Positions 1-9,348 of a stretch of 25,000 nucleotides of DNA are shown in pieces. How positions within the stretch are numbered: position 1 is the first letter of the stretch; every line of letters begins with the position of its first letter. The DNA lies in assembly GCA_963575745.1 (NCBI GenBank), contig CAUYUJ010009831.1:1-25000 (forward strand), read 5' to 3'. The translations under genes were made by a program, and so were the position numbers. The notes under the pieces were generated by a model, which was given only the letters and a program-made list of their open reading frames with translations, was not told the origin of the DNA and did not search any database. This DNA comes from Prorocentrum cordatum. Its lineage: Eukaryota > Sar > Dinophyceae > Prorocentrales > Prorocentraceae.

Positions 1-660
1 GTCGTTTTTGGGCGTCGTCCTCACCTTCTGCTGCGCCAAGGCTGCTGAATAGCAGCCCGTGTTGTTGTACCTGCACAGCTGGTCCTCGAAGCAGCACACG
101 CCGGGGCAACTGGAGTCGTAGACGATGGGCAGGTCCGTGTGAATGCCCGGCACGGCCTTGCACTCGGCGTCGTTCGTGGGCGTCGTCCTCACCTTCTGCT
201 GCGCCAAGGCTGCGGAGTAGCAGCCCGTGTTGTTGTACCTGCACGGCTGGTACTCGAAGCAGCACAGGCCGGGGCAACTGGAGTCGTAGACGATGGGCAG
301 GCCCGTGTTGATGCCCTTCACGGCCTTGCACTCGGCGTCGTTCGTGGGCGTCGTCCTCACCTTCTGCTGCGCCAAGGCTGCGGAGAAGCAGCACAGGCCG
401 GGGCAGCAGCTGGAGTCGTAGACGATGGGCAGGCCCGTGTTGATGCCCTTCACGGCCTTGCACTCGGCATCGTTCGTGGGCGTCGTCCTCACGCTCATTT
501 GCTCATGCCGATTCACCTGCATCATCTGCGAGCTCTTCTGGAGCATGCCCGTGTCATCCTGCTCTCCCGCGGCGCACTGCTGCCCTACAGCGCAGGAAAC
601 TTGCGGGCCCGTAGCGTGCGCGAGTGCCAGCAGCGAGGCCGCGGCGATGAGGATCGCCAT
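1..660 (-). CDS. Gene A: secreted six-cysteine tandem-repeat protein, 3' part outside window
   Basis: The frame is open for 220 codons from the ATG at 660 to the window edge, so the C-terminus is missing. Residues 1-16 (MAILIAAASLLALAHA) form a clear signal peptide, so the protein is probably secreted or wall-bound. A short linker with two cysteines (SCAVGQQCAAGEQDD) and a Met/Gln-rich stretch follow. Then come repeats of 55-56 residues with the spacing C-x17-C-x3-CC-x5-C-x6-C and a YNNTGC sequon. The first repeat is internally deleted: it runs from LCCF straight into SAALAQQK, losing 13 residues, and carries an extra cysteine (SCCPG). I chose this ATG because all three copies have it in the context CCG-ATG-GCG just after the predicted splice acceptor. 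Six cysteines per unit suggest disulfide-bonded modules. I do not recognise the family. Genes B and C are its paralogues. Of the three, this is the only copy whose visible part is intact. Confidence 0.75.
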   Translation of the reverse strand, partial: MAILIAAASLLALAHATGPQVSCAVGQQCAAGEQDDTGMLQKSSQMMQVNRHEQMSVRTTPTNDAECKAVKGINTGLPIVYDSSCCPGLCCFSAALAQQKVRTTPTNDAECKAVKGINTGLPIVYDSSCPGLCCFEYQPCRYNNTGCYSAALAQQKVRTTPTNDAECKAVPGIHTDLPIVYDSSCPGVCCFEDQLCRYNNTGCYSAALAQQKVRTTPKND

Positions 661-711
661 CGGCTGCCAATTGTAGTCTTTCTCGCTTCTAGCAAAACAA
701 AGACAGGCGTA

Positions 712-732
712 CTTGAGCCAAAATGGCTATGG
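712..732 (-). promoter_or_regulatory. Relict dinoflagellate spliced leader of gene A
   Basis: Read on the minus strand, this is CCATAGCC followed by ATTTTGGCTCAAG. That is the 3' 21 nt of the dinoflagellate spliced leader with one change (CCGTAG to CCATAG). About 20 nt downstream is a pyrimidine-rich stretch (CTGTCTTTGTTTTGCTAG) ending in an AG acceptor at 690-689, then a 28-nt 5' UTR and the ATG at 660. The known explanation for genomic leader relics is integration of a trans-spliced mRNA as cDNA. The downstream AG could allow the copy to be trans-spliced again. Confidence 0.85.
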
Positions 733-990
733 ATACTGCGCCGTAGACATTGGGCACAGCTGACACCAAACAAATGTCAAGCTACGCGCAAGCATGCTGA
801 CACAGTTGGCACAGCAGCATAGCTGACACAGCAACACAGGTGGCACAAACACAGCATGGACATCGGGCACAGCTGGCACAAACATGCTGACGCAGACAAA
901 CTGTCAAAATATGCGCAGTCGTCCTGATAACTTGCAGGACGCGAAGCTCGACACTGCCTGAGCTGGCGCAACGCCTACCCTGATGGCCCC
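733..990. other. Spacer resembling the 3' UTR of the same gene family
   Basis: Just outside the leader of gene A, 733-760 (ACTGCGCCGTAGACATTGGG and on) matches 5597-5626 in the 3' flank of gene B and the equivalent part of gene C. The stretch ending near 985 (CTGCCTGAGCTGGCGCAACGC) matches the same flank farther on. Between them is a run of imperfect short repeats built on CTGACACAG and TGGCACA (770-890). No coding is seen. Gene A may have inserted into the 3' UTR of an older copy. Confidence 0.5.
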
Positions 991-1730
991 AATGGGTGGG
1001 GGCCAAATCAAAGACCCCTTACCTGCTGTTCGACGGTCTCCAAAATGGTTCCAAGAAGCCCCCAAGGGCCCCAAAGGGACCAACAAAAGGGCTCCAACAC
1101 GGCGCGTAAACCCTAAACCCCCAATAATAGCTTCAAGAGACACCAAAATCCACCGAAAGAGTCCCGCGATTTAAGGGCTCTGCCCTCGTCCTCGTTGTCG
1201 GCTTCCTCCTTCTCGTCTTCGTCCTGGCCCTCGTCGTCTTCTTTGTCCCGTTCCTCCTCTTCCGCGTCGTCGCGGTCGTCGTTGTCGTTGTCGTCTTCCC
1301 CCTTTTTTTCTCGCCACTGCGCGGGCCGCAGGGGTGGCCCGAAGAGACGCGCCAAAGCCATCCCATTACCCCCAGAGATCTCTCTGCTCACTCTGGTTGC
1401 CCGCTCTGTTTCACTACGCGTGTCTCTTCGCAAAATTCCCCGTCAACTCTCACGGGCGGGGTTTCCGCGTGGGCTGGCGGGGACGCGCGAAGCGCGAAGA
1501 ATTTCAGATGTTCCGCCCCCGCCCGCGCGCGGCCCGCCTCTTCCCACTCGCCAAGTCGTCGGAAGCGAAGCCGCGCGCGAGCGCCTTCAGTTCGCTTGGC
1601 GGGAACGCATTCCAGCTCCAATATCCAGTCGCGTCACCATTGATTCTCATGCCATGAAGAAGAGGAGGGCGGGACTGGGGGGCGCTGACTCGCTCGGTAT
1701 GGCTGAGTTGACTCTATTGCTCATGCTGCT
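991..1730. other. GC-rich intergenic sequence, no gene seen
   Basis: This begins with a short patch of the degenerate CCAAGG/GGCCCC repeat (1030-1085). A CTCGTCCTCGTTGTC-rich stretch (1180-1310) and about 400 bases of apparently unique GC-rich DNA follow. Position 1485 starts GCGCGAAGCGCGAAGAATTT, a motif repeated near 24360-24480. The long plus-strand frame from 1195 to 2508 is low complexity and is not credited as a gene. Confidence 0.5.
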
Positions 1731-1797
1731 CCTGCTATCACTCCTCCTCCGCCTCCTCCTCCGCCTCCTCCTCCTCCTCTTCCTGCTCCTCCTCTTC

Positions 1798-1833
<36 letters not shown>

Positions 1834-2214
1834 CTCCGCCCCCTCCTCTTCCTCGTCCTCCTCCGCCTCCTGCTCCTCCTCCTCCTCCTCCTCCTCCTCT
1901 CCTCCTCCTCCTCCTCCTCCTCCTCCTCCTCCTCCTCCTCCTCCTCATCATCATCATCATCATCTCATCATCATCATCATCATCATCATCCCCCACCACC
2001 TCCACCTCCTCCTCCTTCTCCCCCTCCTCCTCCTCCTCCTCCTTCCTCCCCCTCCACCTCCTCCTCCCTCCTCCCCCTCCTCCCCCTCCTCCTCCTCCTC
2101 CTCTCCTCCTCCTCCTCTCCTCCTCCTCCTCCTCCTCCTCCTCCTCCTCCTCCTCCTCCTCCTCCTCCTCCTCCTCCTCCTCCTCCTCCTCCTCCTCCTC
2201 CTCCTCCTCCTCCA
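1731..2214. repeat. (TCC)n tract with an embedded (CAT)n block
   Basis: Almost 490 bases are imperfect TCC/CTC repeats. A (CAT)n core lies at 1946-1990, and the end (2124-2214) is a nearly pure (CCT)n run. All six frames are open only because the repeat lacks stop codons. Confidence 0.95.
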
Positions 2215-2608
2215 GGCGTGGGCTTGAGCTTGCGGAGGCCTTTCCTGCCAGTGCGTTGTGTGCCCGCGCCCAACTCCTTTGGCCCCGCGCGCGCAGGGGC
2301 GGGAGCGACCAATGTGTGTTGTCAGAATTTGGGTACATGGTGTGGTCCGAATCTGGCACTCATCGTACCGTCAGCAACCAGGGGGTCGTGGCTTTGCTGG
2401 GGACTGATTTGCAAGCGGCACGGCGCCAAGCACGAGGACACCATCACCGCCCTGGCATCGCAGGCTACGACGCAAGCGGAGCTGAGCAAGGAGTGTGGTG
2501 AGGCTTGACACGGCGCGGAGGCTCCTTTCTAATCATCACGGGCCACGGCAATATATGGGGAAGGCTGCCAAGTCTTCTTCAGAGCGTGACACTGCGAGAG
2601 AACCAAGG
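2215..2608. other. Unassigned sequence upstream of the retroelement
   Basis: No repeat or convincing coding is seen in these 390 bases. They may be the 5' leader of the retroelement that follows, but nothing in the sequence fixes its start. Confidence 0.3.
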
Positions 2609-5430
2609 TGGAGTTGCAAGGCGACTCAGGTATGCGGATTCACTCGCAACTTCGCAACCAACAAGAGGCGCTACATGTGTGGACGAGACCAGAATGGGCA
2701 GCCAGATCCGAATGGGCCGCCAGATAGAGACCGCGGATCACGCGAGCGAGCACCATCAACACCTAGGCGCAGAAAAGGCTGGTAGTGATGACGCCAAAGG
2801 TGAAACGGATGAGGCCACTACAGCACGGAAGGCGTTGGCATCCTTGCGCAAGTGTGGTCTTCCTGATGATAATGATCTCATCGTACGTGCACTCGCAGCT
2901 CTCGCCACAGCGGAGGCAGCTGAACGGGCACGACGCACGCCAGATGACATGTTGCGGAGCGCTTTGGACAGACATAATGCAACGGCTCGGGAGTTGGAGC
3001 AGTTCACGGGGCCCGTCAACGCACTCAAGCTCAAGTATGCCTCCAAGGCCGAGGAGTACACCATTGCAAGCGCTGGGCTCGACACGATCAAGCTCGAGGT
3101 TGCCACTGCACGTGCAGCGGCCATGGGAACACCACGTGTGGCCCCAGATGGCAGCACTGTCGCCGACGCCATGGACCGTCTACAGCAGGTGGTCTTGGGA
3201 GTCCCGTCGGCCATATCAGCAGGCAACCCTCAAGCGGCACTTGAGTCACTGGCCAATCATTCCAATCAGCTACATGGGGCATGGCAGCAGGAACAGGCCC
3301 AGCAGGAGCAGCAACACTCCCAAGCAGGTACTATTCATGGCGGCGGCATGGAATGGGACGATCCATCATCAGCTGCCCCTCCTACGCCTGGAAGCTAGTG
3401 AAGCGATCCTAGGCAACATCATGCCGCGGCAGTTCCAGGGCAAGATATGTTCACTCGACGATATCAGCCTGGCGGACCTCGCGGCCATCACCAGAGGTCA
3501 AAGCAGCGGTGGAGATCAGATTGCTCCATCCACTGGCGTGGCTTCACCAGCAGATACTGGCAATGGTGGGACTGTGGGCGGCGAGAGGCCACCACGGGTA
3601 TCATCGGCGTCAGATTACATTACTCGTGCTGGCACGTCTGGAGACAACATGAGGCTACTTCAGACATCTTCCGTGCCAACCAATGCACTAAATCCTGCAT
3701 GCTCCACGCAGCGGCATGTTTCCTCGCAGGTATCGTGGGGCGAGGCATACGGCAGAGGGCAGCGAGCTCCCAAGCGTGGCAAGCGCAAGCCCTTCACAAT
3801 GGCAACGTTCAATGGCAGTGGCTGGCCTCCGCTACAATATTGCCTTGAGCAATGTCGTTTTCATTCCATCGTCTTTGCTCAAGAGCACCATCTCGCAGGC
3901 AATGCTAGATTGCAGGCCGAAGGGTGGAGCATCAAGCGCGGATGGCAGCCTTTCATGACAGATGCCAAGCCAGTTGGCGGCGGCAAGTACTCAGCTGGAG
4001 TTGATACATGGGTCAGGGCTCATGTTGGCGCTACGTTGCTCGACGCCTTCATGGAGAACCACGTGCTCATCCCCAACCGAGCTGTGGCAGTGCACATCCA
4101 TGCAGGTCCGCGGCACGGCTTTATCGCAGTACCGATATACTTGGTGCAAGGACAGCAGTTCGGCGGAGACAATGCCAGACATCTCAAGCGTCTCGGTCAA
4201 TGTCTACGATACTACTCTGTACCCTACATCGTCGGTGGAGATTGGAACATGCCCTTGGCTAAAACACAAGAAACTCGATATCATGAGAGACTGAAGGGGT
4301 TCTTTGTGGGTGCACCTTCTGGCACCTACCGTGGACCGAAGTCCTGGCAACCTGTCTAGCATCGACTACTTCTTAGTCTCCGAGGGCATCGCAGCGGTCA
4401 TGACGAATGTTCGTACGACTGGAGGCTTCCCTGCACGCAATCATTTTCCATTGCAAGCTGAAGTTGGAGCTCGGCCTCGTGCGCAGCAAGTATGCATTCT
4501 TAGAGGCCCTGCCATTCTCCCAGTGGGTCCTCAGGCGAAGCCCTCAGAGCATCAAGATGAGGACGAAGATGGCGAAATCGACTTCGATATCGCTAGAGGG
4601 GGCCCTGGGCACTCTTGGACTGACCTCATGAGACAGGACGCTCAAGATGGTTTCGGAGGGCCCCAGGCTCACCAAGAAATGATTGACTTACTTTGCAAAC
4701 AACTCTACAATGGAGTTGAGAAGGAATTGGTGCCACTTGTTAAGCTTGATGGTCCCCGTCGGTACTCTGGGCGAGCTGGTGGCATAGAGTATGAGTACTC
4801 CACAGCAGGCGGCGCGCTTGCACGTTATCGACCCGCGGGCACGACGTGCTCACAAGCACTGCGCTTATTGCAGCTCAAAGTTTCAGATGTTATTATTGCA
4901 CAGCGTGATGTACATGATAGACGTGTACCAGCGCGGCAGCACTTATGTGATTTCATGTATGGTCGTGGTCGTGGTGGTCGTATACGTAAGCACATACCGC
5001 ACCATGTTCTAGCTGACATCGTGCTCATGATTGAGCAAGCGTGCGCGCAGCCTCTGGAATATCACGGTCTCATGCTAGATTTTGTTTGTAGCTTCCTCGC
5101 GCGGTTGGCTGACCTCGAGGAAACGAGGCTGGCACAGGCCCAGTCAAAGTCATGTGTAGGGTGGATGAGGAACAATCTCATTTCTACTCCAGGGCCCGTT
5201 CATCGTTGGACTAAGCCAAAAGGGTGGAAGGTAGCGCAAGTCAGGATCTCCGACGGCCTCTCGAGTTTCCCTGGGGATACCGCTGAAGCTCAACGTGCCT
5301 CTTGGGAAACGGTATGGGGAGGTGATTCGGAACCTTACCAACATGCCTCAGCCAGCATATTTGAAGATGAACCTGAGGCCTTCTTGGGGGAGCTGAAGGG
5401 ATTGCTCGAAACAGGGCCTCGCCGTGGACA
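2609..5430 (+). pseudogene. LINE-like retroelement remnant: zinc finger, coiled coil, EEP endonuclease; reverse transcriptase missing
   Basis: Coding-like sequence passes through four frames. At 2609-2682 there is a degenerate RanBP2-type zinc finger (W-S-C, CGF, NFA, MCG; last cysteine lost). From about 2700 to 3398 an Ala/Glu/Leu-rich segment looks helical or coiled-coil. From 3399 the frame changes again and an AP-endonuclease-like EEP domain runs from about 3799: TFNGSGW (metal-site Asn at 3811), AQEHH (Glu at 3883) and GGDWN (Asp at 4240, Asn at 4246). A frameshift between 4320 and 4359 moves the rest of the domain into another frame, with SIDYF at 4358 and the catalytic-type His of NHFPL at 4442. 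A linker typical of the endonuclease-RT junction continues to about 5430, where gene B's 3' boundary begins. No FADD-type reverse transcriptase motif is present. Target nicking is the family role; this copy cannot be active. Confidence 0.75.
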
Positions 5431-5983
5431 TTTGTTTTTTGATCAATCTGCACAGGCCTCGCTCTGAGCAGTCCCTCCTGTGACAAGACCACACGTGGGC
5501 AAAGCCGGCCACAGCACGAAGCGGCCGCTCCGCCCAAGTGCCCCCAGACATTCAGGTCCAGGAGTCGGAACGCAGGAGAAGCATTAAGTACACGTACTGC
5601 TGCGCCGTGGACATTGGGCACAGCCAGCATGCTTACACGAAACTGGAATCGCACAACACAAAATCGGCACTGCCGGAGCTGGCACAACGCACAATGCACT
5701 CACTCACTCACTCACCATACTCGGAGGCCTGGAAATGGGCACAAACACCAACACAGGGGGTTGCCTCCACAGGGGATGGGTGATCCTAGATTTCGGTGTT
5801 GGTGGTAATATCTCGGCCACCGTGGAAGCCAGAATATTACCACCGTCACCGAGATCGGGATCTTCTTCCCTCGATGGAGGCACACCGCCGATATTGGTGT
5901 TGGTGTCAACCTCTGGGCCTGCGACATATGCTTCTAGTGCGGCAGCACATCTTGGCCACCCACAATACACAACAGCTCTCCCC
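5431..5983 (-). other. 3' UTR of gene B, ending in a short A-tract
   Basis: From just after the gene B stop to 5442, the sequence aligns with 11870-12220 after gene C, apart from a 205-bp insertion in B. Both copies lose similarity immediately after GCAGATTGAT (minus strand), where each has an A-rich stretch (CAAAAAACAAA in B, AACAAAAAGA in C). This is the expected junction of a reverse-transcribed poly(A) tail. The last residues of the open plus-strand frame ending at 5467 derive from this UTR and are not retroelement protein. Confidence 0.6.
5720..5924. mobile_element. Foldback (MITE-like) element inserted in the gene B 3' UTR
   Basis: The two halves are imperfect reverse complements with no spacer. 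The left end TCGGAGGCCTGGA pairs with the right end read backwards, TCGCAGGCCCAGA. Internal pairs include CAAACACCAACAC with GGTGTTGGTGTC, and GGTGGTAATAT with ATATTACCACC near the centre. CATA lies on both sides (5716-5719 and 5925-5928) and may be a target-site duplication. The corresponding point after gene C (around 12165-12172) lacks the insert and so gives an empty site. No coding capacity is seen. Confidence 0.65.
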
Positions 5984-7137
5984 TCAGTAGCAGCCCGTGT
6001 TGTTGTACCTGCACGGCTTGTCCTCGAAGCAGCACAGGCCGGGGCAGCTGGAGTCGTAGACGATGGGCAGGCCCGTGTTGATGCCCTTCACGGCCTTGCA
6101 CTCGGCGTCGTTCGTGGGCGTCGTCCTCACCTTCTGCTGCGCCAAGGCTGCGGAGTAGCAGCCCGTGTTGTTGTACCTGCACGGCTGGTCCTCGAAGCAG
6201 CACAGGCCGGGGCAGCTGGAGTCGTAGACGATGGGCAGGTCCTTGTTGATACCCTCCACGGCCTTACACTCGGCGTCGTGCGTCGTTCGTGGGCGTCCTC
6301 ACCTTCTGCTGCGCCAAGGCTGCGGAGTAGCAGCCCGTGTTGTTGTACCTGCACGGCTGGTCCTCGAAGCAGTACAGGCCGGGGCAACTGGAGTCGTAGA
6401 CGATGGGCAGATCCTTGTTGATACCCTCCACGGCCTCACACTCGGCGTCGTTCGTGGGCGTCCTCACCTTCTGCTGCGCCAAGGCTGCGGAGTAGCAGCC
6501 CGTGTTGTTGTACCTGCACGGCTGGTCCTCGAAGCAGGACAGGCCCGGGCAGCTGGAGTCGTAGACGATGGGCAGGTCCTTGTTGATACCCTCCACGGCC
6601 TTACACTCGGCGTCGTTCGTGGGCGTCCTCACCTTCTGCTGCGCCAAGGCTGCGGAGTAGCAGCCCGTGTTGTTGTCCTGCACGGCTGGTCTCGAAGCGC
6701 ACAGGCCGGGCATCTGTTAGTCCTAACCGATGGGCAGGTCCTTTTGATACCCTCCACGTCTTGCACTCGTCGTCGTTCGTGGGCGTCCTCACCTTCTGCT
6801 GCGCCAAGCTGCGGAGTAGTCACCCGTGTTTTGTACCTGCACGGCTGTCCTCGAAGCAGCACCAGGCAGGCGGTTCTCAGCTGGAGTCTAGACTAGTGCA
6901 GGTCCTTGTTTTATACCACCTGTCCCTCCTTGGCACTCGGGCGTCGTGTCGTGGCGCCGTCCTCAACGTCCACTCATTTGCTCATGCCGTTCACCTGCAT
7001 CATCGCGATTTCTTTCTGAGCATGCCCGTGTCGTCCTGCTCTCCCGGAGCGCACTGCTGCCCTACAGCGCAGGAAGCTTGCGCGCCCGACGCGTGCGCGA
7101 GTGCCAGCAACGAGGCCGCGGCGATGAGGAGCGCCAT
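5984..7137 (-). pseudogene. Gene B: six-cysteine-repeat secreted protein, frameshifted processed copy
   Basis: The ATG at 7137 starts a signal peptide (MALLIAAASLLALAHASG) and the same two-cysteine linker as in gene A. The frame then reaches a stop near 7014, because three single bases present in gene A are missing across the MLQKSSQMMQVNRHEQM region. About six 55-56-residue repeats follow on the minus strand. Those at 5984-6670 are clean and readable, each with C-x17-C-x3-CC-x5-C-x6-C; those at 6680-7050 have many one-base indels. The protein ends in YNNTGCY followed by TGA (5986-5984), the same ending as gene C. Either this is a decayed retrocopy or the damaged patch is consensus error. The family function is unknown. 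Confidence 0.7.
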
Positions 7138-7188
7138 CGGCTGCAGACTGTAGTCGTTCTCGCTTCTAGCAAAACAAAGACAGGCGCA

Positions 7189-7234
7189 CTTGAGCCAAAA
7201 TCGCGTGAGCCAGAATGAGCCAAAATGGCTACGG
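7189..7234 (-). promoter_or_regulatory. Three nested relict spliced leaders of gene B
   Basis: On the minus strand 7234-7189 reads as three blocks. The outer is CCGTAGCC-ATTTTGGCTCA, a leader perfect up to the last two bases. The middle is TTCTGGCTCACG, an eroded leader tail. The inner is CGATTTTGGCTCAAG, matching the last 15 nt of the leader with one change. The outer block is preceded by T, consistent with the variable first base. A pyrimidine-rich acceptor (CTGTCTTTGTTTTGCTAG) lies just downstream, ending at 7166, then the ATG at 7137. The first AG inside the leader itself is a plausible re-splicing site, which would yield this 22+15 nt pattern. Confidence 0.85.
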
Positions 7235-7235
7235 A

Positions 7236-7585
7236 GGGGCCCCCTTGGGCCGTCTTGGGCGCCTCTTGGGCCGTCTTGGAACCCTTTTGGGCCGTCGTGA
7301 GGGCCTCTTGGGCCGACTTGGGCCGTCTTGGGGCGATCTGGAGCTGGAGGGCATTTGGGGTCATCTTGGAGCGTCGGGAAGGCAAGAAATTGTTAATGCT
7401 GAAAACGTACGTTTTACGAAAGGAAGTTGGCGATTTGGGCCTCTTGGGGCTCCCTCGGGAGGCCTCTCTCTTGGGGTGTCTTGGGGCGAAAAAGGGGGCC
7501 TCTGGAACTGTCTTGAGGCCATCGTGGGCGTCTTGTAGCCCTCTTGGCCCAGCTTGGGGCCCTCTGGAAGCCATCAGGAGCCGTT
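7236..7585 (+). repeat. Degenerate GGGCCGTCTTGG-type repeat
   Basis: Phrases of about 11-12 bases (GGGCCGTCTTGG, GGGCCTCTTGG, GGGCGATCTGG) recur with drifting spacing through this stretch. A less repetitive segment (7375-7440) contains an AT-richer island. Open frames through it give monotonous Trp/Gly/Leu peptides and are not credited. The same family occupies 10790-11860, and lies in the opposite orientation at 22330-23165. Confidence 0.7.
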
Positions 7586-7667
7586 TTGCGCCCTCCAGGC
7601 GCGCTCGGGAGTTTTTCTGTACGGGTACTCACTGCATCAGTACAGTGTCAAGCACCCACCCACCCCC
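7586..7667 (+). repeat. Left terminal inverted repeat
   Basis: This is the reverse complement of 9765-9846 over about 80 bases. The inner edge is a CACCCACCCACCCCC run and the outer edge is TTGCGCCC. Confidence 0.75.
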
Positions 7668-7774
7668 AAAATTAGTTTGGCGACGGACCCAACCATATGC
7701 AGCTGCGAGTACCGCGCGGATATGAGACGAAGGAGGGGGCACGCAAACTAGGCCCCTCTTCTCATAGGCACCGC

Positions 7775-9257
7775 GCCACTGGGGCCTTCGGTGGAGCTCC
7801 CTATGGGGCCACGAAGCGTGTGAATGGTGTGCCGAAATGGGTGGTGGGGAGGCATGCGGACCCTGCCACTGGGGCCTTCGGTGGAGCTCTCTATGGGGCC
7901 ACGAAACGTGCGAGGGGTGTGCCGACATGGGTGATGGGGAGGCATGCGAACGAAGCCACTGTGGCCTTCGGTGGATCTCCCTTATGGCCCGAAAGCGTGT
8001 GAAGGGTGTGCCACATGGGTGGTGGGGAGCCACTGGGGCCTTCGGTGGAGCTCCCTATGGGGCCACGAAGCGTGTGAATGGTGTGCCGAAATGGGTGGTG
8101 GGGAGGCATGCGGACCCTGCCACTGGGGCCTTCGGTGGAGCTCTCTATGGGGCCACGAAACGTGCGAGGGGTGTGCCGACATGGGTGATGGGGAGGCATG
8201 CGAACGCAGCCACTGGGGCCTTCGGTGGAGCTCCCTATGAAGGCCACGAAACGTGTGAAGGGGGGATGCCGAAAATTGGTGGTTGGGGGCGGCGATGCGT
8301 AACGCAGCCAACTGGTACGCGTTCGGTGGAGCTGCCTTATGGGGCCGACGAAAACGTCCTGGGGTGTGCCGAAATGGGTGGTGGGGGCATGCGAACGCAG
8401 CCACTGGGGCCTTCGGTGGAGCTCCCTGTGGGGCCACGAAACGTGTGAGGGGTGTGCCTACATGGGTGTGCGGGACGCATGCGGACGGCAGCCATGGGGC
8501 CTTCGGTGGAGCTCCCTATGGGGCCACGAAACGTGTGAGGGGTGTGCCGAAATGGGTGGTGGGGAGGCATGCGAACGCAGCCACTGAGGCCTTCGGTGGC
8601 GCTCCCGATGGGTCCACGAAACGTGTGAGGGGTGTGCCGAAATGGGTGGTGGGGAGGCATGCGAACGCAGCCACTGGGGCCTTCGGTGGAGCTGCCTATG
8701 GGGCCACGAAACGTGTGAGTGGTGCGCCGAAATGGTTGGTGGGGAGGCATGCGAACGCATCCACTGGGGCTTTCGTGGGACGAGTATGGGGACAAGAACG
8801 TGCGTCAGGTGTGCCGACAGGGTGGTGGGAAGCATGCGAAAACGCAGCCCTGGGCCTTCGGTGGAACCTCCCTTGGGGCCACGAACGTGAGGGTGGGGCC
8901 GAAATGGGTGGTGGGAGCATGCGAACGCAGCACTGGGCCTTCGTGGAGCTCCCTATGGGGCCACGAAACGTGTGAGGTGTGTGCCGACATGGGTGGTGGG
9001 GAGGCATGCGAACGCAGCCACTGGGGCCTTCGGTGGACCTCCCTATGGGGCCACGAAACGTGTGAAGGGTGTGCCGAAATGGGTGGTGGGGAGGCATGCG
9101 AACGCAGCCACTGGGGCCTTCGGTGGAGCTCCCTATGGGGCCACGAAACGTGCGAGGAGTGTGCCGAAATGGGTGGTGGGGAGGCATGCGAACGCAGGGC
9201 CACGAAACGTGTGAGGGGTGTGCCGAAATGGGTGGTGGGGAGGCATGCGAACGCAGG
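7775..9257 (+). repeat. Satellite array, ~17 copies of a 90-bp unit
   Basis: Units begin GCCACTGGGGCCTTCGG. Starts are at 7775, 7865, 7955, 8029, 8119, 8209, 8307, 8400, 8491, 8580, 8670, 8760, 8847, 8930, 9017 and 9107, with a partial unit from 9197. Many are exactly 90 bp. Copies at 7955, 8209-8491 and 8760-8930 are off-length by non-multiples of three. The pair 7775-7954 is almost identical to 8029-8208, a higher-order duplication. Because 90 is a multiple of three and the unit lacks stops, several frames on both strands are open. One plus frame gives a 30-residue repeat starting ATGAFGGAPYGATKRV. Coding is possible, but open antisense frames and frame-breaking units argue for plain satellite DNA. 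Confidence 0.9.
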
Positions 9258-9348
9258 AGGGAGGAGGGCGAGGAAAAGGAGGAAGAAGGAACGCGGGGAC
9301 CGTCTCTTCAAAACGAGGACCCAACACCACAGGATGGTTGGGAAAAAA

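Noticed and set aside
139-822. Long plus-strand frames across the cysteine-rich repeats (also 5735-6421, 6231-6896, 12734-13732)
   Set aside because: They are antisense to the repeat genes. Signal peptide, cysteine spacing, stop position and the leader relics all support the minus strand.
1195-2508. 437-codon plus frame with Ser, His and Pro runs
   Set aside because: Most of it is a stop-free simple repeat; no domain outside the tract.
5431-5467. C-terminal residues of the plus-strand retroelement frame
   Set aside because: This stretch belongs to the duplicated 3' UTR of gene B, also found at 11862-11890, so it is not part of the retroelement protein.
7775-9257. CRISPR-like array
   Set aside because: Contiguous 90-bp units with no unique spacers and no cas genes; the genome is eukaryotic.
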